A stretch of DNA of 22,413 nucleotides from CAYQTE01 sp964420285 (GTDB lineage: Bacteria; Planctomycetota; Phycisphaerae; Tepidisphaerales; Tepidisphaeraceae), in the NCBI GenBank assembly GCA_964420285.1, contig CAYQTE010000074.1, positions 1-22,413 on the forward strand, written 5' to 3'. The stretch's first letter is position 1; each line of letters begins with the position of its first letter. The notes under the pieces are model-generated. The model had not been told where the DNA came from, ran no database searches, and saw nothing but the letters and a program-made list of their open reading frames with translations. Positions 13,508 to 19,541 of this stretch are shown in pieces. The translations under genes and the position numbers were made by a program.

Positions 13508-14626
13508 ATGCCCGACCAGAGTGTTTCCAACCTCGATCCCGCCGAACTGCAACCGCGAATCGATCGCGCCGTTGAATTGCTCACCGGCGGCGGCATCGTC
13601 GTGATCCCGACGGAAACCGTGTATGGAGCGGCCGGGTTGCTCAATATCGAATCCGCTCGTCGTCGCCTGGACGTCATCCGCGGCGAAGGTTCGCAACGGC
13701 CGTTTACCATCCATATCGCCAGGGCACAGGACGCCGAGCCGTACGTGGGGAAGGCTTCGGCCCTGGCGCGGCGGCTCATGCGCAAACTCTGGCCCGGGCC
13801 GGTTGGGCTGCTCATCAATGTGCCAGCCGGGCAACGGGAGAAAGTCTGCCAATCGCTGTCGATTCCGCCGGCCGATCTGTTCGAGGAGCACGGCATCACC
13901 CTTCGCTGCCCCGATCATCGCGTGGCGACGAGCATACTCGCGCGAGTGTCCGGCCCGGTGGCGCTGACCCGGCCTGCATCGGCTGATCCGTCGAGTGTCC
14001 TTTCGGAATTGGCCGGCAGCGTCGATCTGCTGGTGGACGCCGGCCCGCCGCGGTTTGCCCGGCCCAGCACGCTGGTGCGCGTGGACGAGAATTCGTGGTC
14101 GATCGTGCGCACCGGCGTCTACGATCAGCGCATCATCGAGCGCATGGTGCGAACGACCATTCTGTTCGTGTGCAGCGGCAACACCTGCCGCAGCCCCATG
14201 GCCGCCGCCATTGCGCGCAAGCTGCTGGCGGATCGGCTCGGCGCTCACGAAATGGAACTTGAGAGCAAGGGGATCACGGTCACGTCGGCCGGCAGCTTCG
14301 CTTTTCCCGGCGCCCGGGCCACCGAGCACGCCGTCGAGGCCGTCAAGGCGATGGGCGGCGATTTGTCGGCTCATCGCAGCCGGACGCTGTCGGTTGAGTT
14401 GATTCATCAGGCCGATTTCGTATATGTCATGTCCCGCGGGCATTATCGCGCGGTGACGGGGCTGGTTCCGTCGGCCGCCGAAAAAGTCGAGATGCTCGAT
14501 CCCGACGGCGATATTGAAGACCCGATCGGCGGCGAAGCCGAGTTATATTCCGCGCTGGCGCGGAAGATGCGCGTGTTGATAGAGGCCCGCTTCAGCAAGC
14601 GGGTCTATGCGGAGGTTCATCCGTGA
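13508..14626 (+). CDS. Fusion of a YrdC/Sua5-like domain with a low-molecular-weight phosphatase of arginine-phosphatase type
   Basis: 372 residues. Residues 10-205 follow the YrdC fold: IVVIPTETVYGAAGLL (30-45), KLWPGPVGLLI (93-103), GITLRCPDHRVA (129-140). Active YrdC/TsaC/Sua5 enzymes make threonylcarbamoyl-AMP for the tRNA t6A modification. Here the KxR motif reads RGE (58-60) and the SAN motif reads RPA (155-157), so this half may be inactive. Residues 215-370 are a complete LMW phosphatase: P-loop CSGNTCRSPMA with Cys222 and Arg228, and general acid Asp338 in DIEDPIGG. Thr226 matches the Thr that gives YwlE selectivity for phosphoarginine, where tyrosine phosphatases usually have Ile. 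It overlaps rpiB by four bases (GTGA). This mirrors the Bacillus ywlC, ywlE, ywlF order, here with the first two fused. Confidence 0.9.
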   Translation: MPDQSVSNLDPAELQPRIDRAVELLTGGGIVVIPTETVYGAAGLLNIESARRRLDVIRGEGSQRPFTIHIARAQDAEPYVGKASALARRLMRKLWPGPVGLLINVPAGQREKVCQSLSIPPADLFEEHGITLRCPDHRVATSILARVSGPVALTRPASADPSSVLSELAGSVDLLVDAGPPRFARPSTLVRVDENSWSIVRTGVYDQRIIERMVRTTILFVCSGNTCRSPMAAAIARKLLADRLGAHEMELESKGITVTSAGSFAFPGARATEHAVEAVKAMGGDLSAHRSRTLSVELIHQADFVYVMSRGHYRAVTGLVPSAAEKVEMLDPDGDIEDPIGGEAELYSALARKMRVLIEARFSKRVYAEVHP

Positions 14627-15123
14627 GAATAGCGGTTGCCTGCGATCATCGGGGCTACGACGCCAAGCGCAAAGTGGTTCCGTTGCTGCGCAAGCAGGGC
14701 TACGACGTGAACGACCTGGGCTGCGAAAGCACCGCCAGCGTCGATTATCCCGATTTTGCGGTTCTGGTGGCCCGCGGCGTGGCCGCCGGCCAGTACGACC
14801 TGGGCATCCTGCTCGACGGCAGCGGCATCGGCATGTCGGTGGCCGCCAACAAAGTCCGCGGCGTCCGCGCCGGCCTGGTCCACGACGAAGTCACCGCCCG
14901 CCGGGCCAGAGAGCACAACCATTGCAACATCCTCTGCATGGGCACCGACCTGCTCAGCGAAGACCAGATCCGCCAGATCATCGAAATCTTCCTGACCACC
15001 ACTTTCGAACCCGGCCGGCATAAACGACGCGTGGAGAAGGTGTGCGAGATTGAAAGGGAGGAATATGGGGAGAAGGCGGATGGGCCGGGGAAGAGCCCAA
15101 CGCCTGGTTCGGGTGGGGAATGA
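14623..15123 (+). CDS. rpiB: Ribose-5-phosphate isomerase B-like sugar isomerase
   Basis: 166 residues, slightly longer than usual because of a charged, Gly-rich tail (from about 144). It interconverts ribose 5-phosphate and ribulose 5-phosphate in the pentose phosphate pathway. Family motifs are VACDHRGYDAK (5-15), DYPDFA (41-46), GIGMSVAANKVRGVRAG (68-84) and REHNHCNILCMGTDLL (about 103-118). The loop that reads CGTG or CGSG in the Escherichia coli type reads DGSG here, so Asp65 stands in the place of the catalytic Cys. The GTG start at 14623 has GGAGG at 14611-14615 and overlaps the stop of the fusion gene, so translation is coupled. Confidence 0.92.
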   Translation: MRIAVACDHRGYDAKRKVVPLLRKQGYDVNDLGCESTASVDYPDFAVLVARGVAAGQYDLGILLDGSGIGMSVAANKVRGVRAGLVHDEVTARRAREHNHCNILCMGTDLLSEDQIRQIIEIFLTTTFEPGRHKRRVEKVCEIEREEYGEKADGPGKSPTPGSGGE

Positions 15124-15203
15124 GCGTATGCCCGCTGGTTTTTCAGCGATTTCGACATAAGAGGCTCGCTACGTTGGAAGTAGAGTGGCGGCGGTCGTTC
15201 AGA

Positions 15204-15506
15204 ATGAGAATACCACTGAATGCAATCTCGCGGTTTCTTTTTGTGTTCAATGCCACATGCTTGGTGCTCGGCGCAATCTGCGTCGTGCTCATTGAGACGC
15301 GGCACGATCAGGCGGTTGGCTGGCTCTATAAACCAGTTTTTGAAATATGCCGGGCAATCACGCCGCAGGCATGGCAAACGCTCGGCAATATTCCGCTTGG
15401 CCTCACTTGGTTCTTGGGTGGAACGGTTGTCTATGCGATAGTTGGCGCAGCCGCTGCGATGCTTGGCTGGCAATTTGTGGCCCGGCGGAAACGGTTTGAT
15501 CGATGA
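15204..15506 (+). CDS. Small two-helix membrane protein, unknown
   Basis: 100 residues from ATG 15204. There are two hydrophobic helices (about residues 8-30, ISRFLFVFNATCLVLGAICVVL, and 68-93, TWFLGGTVVYAIVGAAAAML) and a Lys/Arg-rich tail (ARRKRFDR). No family was recognised. The frame is open from ATG 15120, which overlaps the rpiB stop and would add 28 basic residues; neither start has a clear Shine-Dalgarno. The G+C content is lower than in the neighbours (about 51% counted over 15181-15360 against about 73% in a sample of rpiB), which hints at acquired DNA. It stands 99 bp before an XRE regulator gene. Confidence 0.6.
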   Translation: MRIPLNAISRFLFVFNATCLVLGAICVVLIETRHDQAVGWLYKPVFEICRAITPQAWQTLGNIPLGLTWFLGGTVVYAIVGAAAAMLGWQFVARRKRFDR

Positions 15507-15530
15507 TCCTTGACTTTTCTACCCAGACGG

Positions 15531-15561
15531 GACGCTCCGCGCAGCGAGGCAGGGGAGCGTC
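15531..15561. repeat. Short inverted repeat (GACGCTCC...GGAGCGTC)
   Basis: A perfect 8-bp stem at 15531-15538 and 15554-15561 with a 15-nt loop. It lies after the small membrane protein gene and before the XRE gene. There is no T-run after it, so a classical terminator is doubtful; it could be a leader hairpin. Confidence 0.5.
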
Positions 15562-15578
15562 AATCTGAGGTCGTCATT

Positions 15579-15589
15579 AATATGATATT
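15579..15589. promoter_or_regulatory. AT-rich palindrome AATATGATATT upstream of the XRE gene
   Basis: A perfect 5-bp inverted repeat around a central G, two bases before the Shine-Dalgarno (15591) of the XRE gene and overlapping a possible -10 (TATGAT). It is a plausible autoregulatory operator for the XRE protein. Confidence 0.35.
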
Positions 15590-15605
15590 CGGAAGGGCTG
15601 ATCTG

Positions 15606-15920
15606 ATGGCGCGCAATTTCAATGAGCTTCGCGGTCGGATGTCCGCCGAGCGGCGGGCGAGGAATGAGCTGGGGGTGCGCGAAGAGCTTACGGACATGTT
15701 GCTCAAGGAAGTCCGTCGGCTGGCGGGGTTGACGCAGGAGCAGGTGGCCGAGTCGATGGGGATCACGCAATCTGCCCTTTTCCGGCTGGAGGGCCAGGAT
15801 GACATGTACGTCAGCACGCTGCAACGGATCGTCGAGTCGCTGGGCGGCCGGCTGGAGATCATCGCGGATTTGCCCAACGGGCAGCGTGTGTCGGTGAGCC
15901 AGTTCCGGCGGATGGCGTGA
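15606..15920 (+). CDS. XRE-family regulator of HigA antitoxin type, apparently without its toxin
   Basis: 104 residues. The N-terminal helix MARNFNELRGRMSAERRAR is typical of HigA-type antitoxins. The helix-turn-helix (about 40-75) reads VRRLAGLTQEQVAESMGITQSALFRLEGQDDMYVSTL, followed by RIVESLGGRLEIIADLPNG, a short dimerisation or strand region seen in this family. GGAAGGG at 15591-15597 gives a good Shine-Dalgarno 8 nt before ATG 15606; longer upstream starts lack one. The usual partner, a small RelE/HigB-type RNase upstream, is absent: the gene before it encodes a two-helix membrane protein. It may be an orphan regulator or part of an unusual pair. Confidence 0.85.
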   Translation: MARNFNELRGRMSAERRARNELGVREELTDMLLKEVRRLAGLTQEQVAESMGITQSALFRLEGQDDMYVSTLQRIVESLGGRLEIIADLPNGQRVSVSQFRRMA

Positions 15921-15928
15921 AGGCCAAA

Positions 15929-15982
15929 TCAGAGCAGGATTAGGATGAAGATCAGGATTATGAAGATGAGTAGGGGCAGCAT
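15929..15982 (-). other. Pyrimidine-rich strand with a possible 17-residue hydrophobic micro-ORF
   Basis: The 95-bp gap 15921-16015 is nearly all purine on the plus strand (AGGAT/GAAGAT-like units). On the minus strand it codes from ATG 15982 for MLPLLIFIILIFILILL and a stop. The frame is open back to the trkH-like stop, with six further Leu codons before the ATG. No Shine-Dalgarno is visible (CCTCC is present where GGAGG would be needed), so translation is doubtful. Low-complexity repeat DNA is the simpler reading. Confidence 0.2.
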
Positions 15983-16015
15983 GAGAAGCAGGAGCAGGAG
16001 GGGGTAACGCGGAGG

Positions 16016-17335
16016 TTATCCGATCGGCAATTCCGCGCTGGGCGTGGTATCGACCAGCCACCAGAGGACGAAGGTGCTGGTGAGGCGGCCCAGAAGCATG
16101 GCGGCGGCCAGGGAGAACATGGAGCCGGCGCTGGCGGCCATTTCGTGGTGGGACAGGCCGACGTTGCTCACGGCGCTGACGGCGTCGAAGAGGAGCTGAT
16201 CGCCGGGCATGCGCGGGTCGGTGCGCAGGGTGAGAATGACGGTGACGAAAACGATGCCGGCGTACATGGCCAGCCAGGTGGCGGCGATGGCGGTGGAACG
16301 GCCGATGGCCCGGCCGGACAGGGCGCCGCGGATGCCGCCGACCAGTTCGGCGATGGTGGTGATTTTCAGGCCGCCGGAGGTTCCGCCGGGCAAACCGCCG
16401 GCCGCCATGAGCAGAAGCAGGCCCCATTGCATGGTGTGGCGGATGCCGTCGACGGCGACGATGGGCATGCCAAGCGTGCGCGATTCGATGCACAAGACCG
16501 AACTGTCGATCAGGCGGGCGCGAATCGCATCAACGGTCCACTGATCGAATGGCAGATCGGCCAGTTGAAGGACCATGAGGAACGCGACGCCGATGAGATA
16601 GGCGACGGCGGCCAGGCGGATGGCGGTGAGCGAATAGGCCGAGAGCGGCCGGCGTGTGGCGATGCCGTAGAACAGATCGATCAACACCGGCAGGCCGATG
16701 CCGCCGAGCATCGACCAGGGCAGGAGGATCAGATGCGTCTGCCACGCATTGGCGCTGGGGAGGGCGCCGATGGAGCATCCGGAATTTCCAAAGGCGGCGG
16801 CGGCCTGGAAGGCCGCCTGCCATGGAGTACGGTCCTGACCCCACAGAAACCACATCCCCAGAAAAACGGCGACGACTTCGGCAATGACGGCGGCGCCCAT
16901 GATCAGCCGCCATGAATACGGCCGGCGGGCGACGCGCGACACCGCCAGGCCCGCGACAAACATGCTGATCAGCGATCCGGCGATGGTCAGACAGAAGATC
17001 GCCAATTGGCCGGGCAGCTTAAGATCGGCGACGTGGACGGCTTCGGAGAATCCCGTGAGCGTGACGGCGTTGACGGCCATGAACATGGCGCGATCGGCGG
17101 GCAGACGGCCGCCGCCCACGCGGGCGGAGTCGGACCAGAGCACGCGAAATCCGACAAGGATCAGGGCGATATAAAGCGGCGCCAGCCAGTTGGCCGGCCA
17201 GGCCGGCGGCGTGGGAACGGCGGTGGAATCGGCCAGCTTTGCAGCATCAATGCCGTCGTCGAGAGGAATCACCGCGCGCGGTTTGCCGGACGATGAGTCG
17301 CCGGTGCGTTCTTTTCGCCATGACCCGCCGCCCAT
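16016..17335 (-). CDS. TrkH/KtrB-type potassium uptake channel subunit
   Basis: 439 residues. A hydrophilic N-terminal segment (1-47) is followed by about eight to ten membrane helices. The four pore loops of the superfamily can be followed: NAVTLTGFS (89-97), AAFGNSGCS (180-188), ESRTLGM (284-290) and SAVSNVGLS near 390. The signature GGLPGGTSGGLKITT (313-327) corresponds to the conserved GGSSGSTAGGIKT. LLGRL near the C-terminus also fits. TrkH forms the potassium channel of the Trk system and needs a cytosolic TrkA/KtrA partner, which is not in this window. It is slightly shorter than typical TrkH (about 480) and appears to lack part of the first unit's helices. A GGACGGGA stretch lies upstream of ATG 17335. 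hisI ends 70 bp upstream on the same strand. Confidence 0.88.
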   Translation of the reverse strand: MGGGSWRKERTGDSSSGKPRAVIPLDDGIDAAKLADSTAVPTPPAWPANWLAPLYIALILVGFRVLWSDSARVGGGRLPADRAMFMAVNAVTLTGFSEAVHVADLKLPGQLAIFCLTIAGSLISMFVAGLAVSRVARRPYSWRLIMGAAVIAEVVAVFLGMWFLWGQDRTPWQAAFQAAAAFGNSGCSIGALPSANAWQTHLILLPWSMLGGIGLPVLIDLFYGIATRRPLSAYSLTAIRLAAVAYLIGVAFLMVLQLADLPFDQWTVDAIRARLIDSSVLCIESRTLGMPIVAVDGIRHTMQWGLLLLMAAGGLPGGTSGGLKITTIAELVGGIRGALSGRAIGRSTAIAATWLAMYAGIVFVTVILTLRTDPRMPGDQLLFDAVSAVSNVGLSHHEMAASAGSMFSLAAAMLLGRLTSTFVLWWLVDTTPSAELPIG

Positions 17336-17405
17336 GGATTTGTCCCGTCCTGTGCCGTCGCCCGTGCAACGGATTTGCCCGGCCGCGGTTCATTCGCCGC
17401 GACGA

Positions 17406-17804
17406 TCAATGCGGCTTTTTGGAATAGACCTGCTCCGGATCGAAAAGCCGCTTGGCGTTGATCTTCCAGTCGGCCGCGCCGTCGGCGTAATCGCGGAAGA
17501 AGCAACTGTAATAGCCTTCGTGGCAGGCGGCGCCGATCTGCTCGACCTTGATGAGCACGACGTCCTTGTCGCAATCGGTGGAAATTCCCTTGACGATCTG
17601 AAAATGCCCGCTGGATTCGCCCTTGAGCGCCAGCCGGCCGCGGCTGCGGCTGTAGCTATGCACCTTGCCGGTTTCGATCGTCTTTTCCAGCGCCGCCCGG
17701 TTCATCCAGAACAGAACCAGCACCTGGCCCGTGGCCGCATCCTGGATAATCGCCGGAATCAGCCCGTCCGCCTGATACTTCAAAGAATCCAACAACGCGT
17801 TCAT
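17406..17804 (-). CDS. hisI: Phosphoribosyl-AMP cyclohydrolase HisI
   Basis: 132 residues, the length of stand-alone HisI. It opens the purine ring of phosphoribosyl-AMP, the third step of histidine biosynthesis, in the cytoplasm. Motifs are VLVLFWMNRAALEKTIETGKVHSYSRSRGRLALKGESSGH (28-67, the substrate-binding part), Asp77, Asp79 and Asp81 in DCDKD for magnesium, and Cys78, Cys94 (ACHEGYYSCF) and Cys101 for zinc. ATG 17804 gives the usual N-terminus MNALLDSLKY; an upstream extension to 17918 runs through A/T-rich heptamer repeats and is not credible. No strong Shine-Dalgarno was found. No other his genes lie in the window. Confidence 0.95.
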   Translation of the reverse strand: MNALLDSLKYQADGLIPAIIQDAATGQVLVLFWMNRAALEKTIETGKVHSYSRSRGRLALKGESSGHFQIVKGISTDCDKDVVLIKVEQIGAACHEGYYSCFFRDYADGAADWKINAKRLFDPEQVYSKKPH

Positions 17805-17857
17805 GGCGACACTTTTCGACAAAGCCGGGCCGTTTGTCAATGTGGCGGCGGCAAATG

Positions 17858-17878
17858 GAAATTTGAAATTTGAGATTT
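17858..17878 (+). repeat. Three 7-bp tandem units (GAAATTT)
   Basis: GAAATTT, GAAATTT and GAGATTT in a row in the 100-bp gap between hisI and the TPR-GT gene. It is A/T-rich in a G+C-rich surrounding. It may hold the hisI promoter region on the minus strand, but no -35/-10 pair is clear. Confidence 0.6.
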
Positions 17879-17904
17879 GAGAGAGGCAGATTGAGCGGTG
17901 CCAG

Positions 17905-19368
17905 TCACGGGTGAACAAGCCTTTGGCGCAATTCTCCGGCGACGAGGTTCATCACACTGGCCCAATCTCCGGCAGCACTCTGGCGAAAAAGTCGCATCGT
18001 CGGATACCACGGACTATCCGAGCGATCCAGCAACCAGCGCCAATCGGGACAGAACGGCAGGAGTGTCCAGACGGGTTTGGCCAAGGCACCGGCCAGATGA
18101 ACGATCGCGGTATCGACGGAAATGACCAGGTCCAGATTGGCGACCAGCGCGGCCGTGTCGGCGAAATCGTGCAGGTCGGCCGTGTGATCGACGAGTTCCA
18201 TACCCGGCGGCGGCGCGGCGGCCTGTTGCGACGCCGGGCCTTTCTGCAGGCTGAGGAACAGGATTCCCGGCACGCTCGCCAGTGGCGCCAGCACGGCCAG
18301 CGCAACGGATCGGTTGCGGTCGTTCCAATGTTCTGCCCGGCCGGCCCATGCCAGGCCGACCTTCAACCGTGGATCCGCGCCCAGTCTGGCTGACCACGCC
18401 GCGACTCGGGTCGGGTCGGGCGCAAGATAGGGGACTGTGGCTGGAATCGACCGAAGTGTTGTCCCGAAAATCCCTGGCAGGCTGGCCAGCGAGCAATGCG
18501 CATCGAACGCCGGAAGCGGATTGCCCTGTTGAACCGTCTCGGCAATGCCTGGAGCGCCGCGAAGCAGCGAGAGCAGTTCCGCAGGGCACTCCACGACAAC
18601 GCGACGGCATCTTTCCGCCACCATCGGCACATACCGTATGAATTGGATGGTGTCACCCAGACCTTGTTCGCATGTCAGAAGAATCGCCTGTCCCGCGTCG
18701 GGCGAGCCCGTGCACGCCGGCTGTACAAATTCCCGCCGCACCGGACATCCCGGACATCCCCATCGCCATTCGTATTGCATCCAGCCTTCGGAGAAGTCGC
18801 CCAGTCTCAGCAGGACGTTGGCCAGGTTGTGGTGGGCACTACCGATCGAGGGATTGATGGCTATGGCCGCACGGAAGCACGCGATGGCCTGATCCCACCG
18901 GCACTGGTCGGCCAGAAGCGCGCCGAGATTGTTGTGGGCTTCGGCGTACCGCGGGTGCAGGGCCAGGGCACGCTGAAAACAGTCGATCGCATGCTCAATC
19001 TGGCCCTTGCCCATCCAGGCATTGGCGAGATTGTTGTACGCCTGCACATAGTCCGGCCGCAGCGCCAGCGCCCGCTGGTAACAGGCGATGGCCTGGTCGA
19101 GATCTCCCTGGGCCTTGAGGAGTGTGCCCAGGTGAAAGTGATAACCGGGATTGTCCGGCGATGCGGCGAGGGCTTGCCGCACAAAATTGGTCGCCAGGTC
19201 GAGACGCCCGGACCGGCCGGCGATGGCGCCGAGCAGATTCAGGGCATCTGCATGTTGGGTCCGAACTGAGAGTATGAGCCGACAAACCGATTCGGCCTCG
19301 GCGAGCCGTCCGGCGGTGTAGTGCTCGTTGGCGAGGTTGATTGCCTGCTCGACCGTGACGCTTGGCAT
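17905..19368 (-). CDS. TPR protein with C-terminal GT9-like glycosyltransferase domain
   Basis: 487 residues, no signal peptide. About six TPR units occupy residues 5-215, for example GDLDQAIACYQRALALRPDYVQAYNNLANAW. A linker with YEWRW leads to a GT-B-type domain (about 225-480). Motifs are CEQGLGDTIQFIRYVP, LKVGLAWAGRAEHWNDRNRSV, FLSLQKG, and ISVDTAIVHLAGALAKPVW, the D-T/S-x-x-x-H-L-A-G-A pattern of GT9 heptosyltransferases. These TPR-GT proteins are frequent in planctomycetes and proteobacteria; the acceptor is unknown, but TPR arrays suggest a protein substrate. A stretch in the GT part (18021-18180) is almost identical at DNA level to the upstream paralogue. The start at 19368 was probably only ~9 nt from the stop of that gene before a 160-bp element inserted. 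Confidence 0.9.
   Translation of the reverse strand: MPSVTVEQAINLANEHYTAGRLAEAESVCRLILSVRTQHADALNLLGAIAGRSGRLDLATNFVRQALAASPDNPGYHFHLGTLLKAQGDLDQAIACYQRALALRPDYVQAYNNLANAWMGKGQIEHAIDCFQRALALHPRYAEAHNNLGALLADQCRWDQAIACFRAAIAINPSIGSAHHNLANVLLRLGDFSEGWMQYEWRWGCPGCPVRREFVQPACTGSPDAGQAILLTCEQGLGDTIQFIRYVPMVAERCRRVVVECPAELLSLLRGAPGIAETVQQGNPLPAFDAHCSLASLPGIFGTTLRSIPATVPYLAPDPTRVAAWSARLGADPRLKVGLAWAGRAEHWNDRNRSVALAVLAPLASVPGILFLSLQKGPASQQAAAPPPGMELVDHTADLHDFADTAALVANLDLVISVDTAIVHLAGALAKPVWTLLPFCPDWRWLLDRSDSPWYPTMRLFRQSAAGDWASVMNLVAGELRQRLVHP
18021..18180 (-). repeat. Near-identical 160-bp block shared with 19652-19811
   Basis: Comparing base by base I find one mismatch (C at 18148, T in the other copy) across 160 bp. 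The flanks drop sharply in similarity. It encodes the DTA..HLAGA sugar-nucleotide part of the GT domain. Confidence 0.85.
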
Positions 19369-19381
19369 GGTGGCAACCTAA

Positions 19382-19541
19382 CAGCCTGTGGCAAAAGTCG
19401 CGCGGGCCGATCTTGCGTCTTTGCCCTTGGCTCTTCGTTGTCGAAACTCAGCGTATTTCATTGCAATACTCTTCGTTTGTCCGCCTCGATCCAAGGGCAA
19501 ATCCGCGGCGCTGGGCCTCGCGGGACTTTTGCCAAAGGCTG
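19382..19541. mobile_element. 160-bp fold-back MITE-like element with CTAA target duplications
   Basis: The ends are inverted repeats of about 50 bp: 19382-19430 (starts CAGCCTGTGGCAAAAGTC, ends TTTGCCCTTGG) and 19491-19541 (reverse complement starts CAGCCTTTGGCAAAAGTC, ends TTTGCCCTTGG), with few mismatches and a 2-nt indel. The centre (about 19452-19470, GTATT...AATAC) also folds. CTAA flanks both sides (19378-19381 and 19542-19545), as expected for a 4-bp YTAR target duplication like that of the IS5 group. It carries no transposase. On the minus strand it has a 27-codon ORF (19461-19378) with a GAAGAG upstream that ends in the flanking TAG; I do not count it as a gene. Confidence 0.8.

Noticed and set aside
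15531..15561. Rho-independent terminator after the small membrane protein
   Set aside because: The stem is only 8 bp and is followed by AATCTG, not a T-run; listed only as an inverted repeat.
17805..17918. N-terminal extension of HisI
   Set aside because: The extension runs through A/T-rich heptamer repeats; the standard HisI length starts at 17804.
19378..19461. 27-codon basic ORF inside the MITE-like element as a gene
   Set aside because: Its stop codon is supplied by the flanking target duplication and it lies in the fold-back arm; such frames arise by chance.
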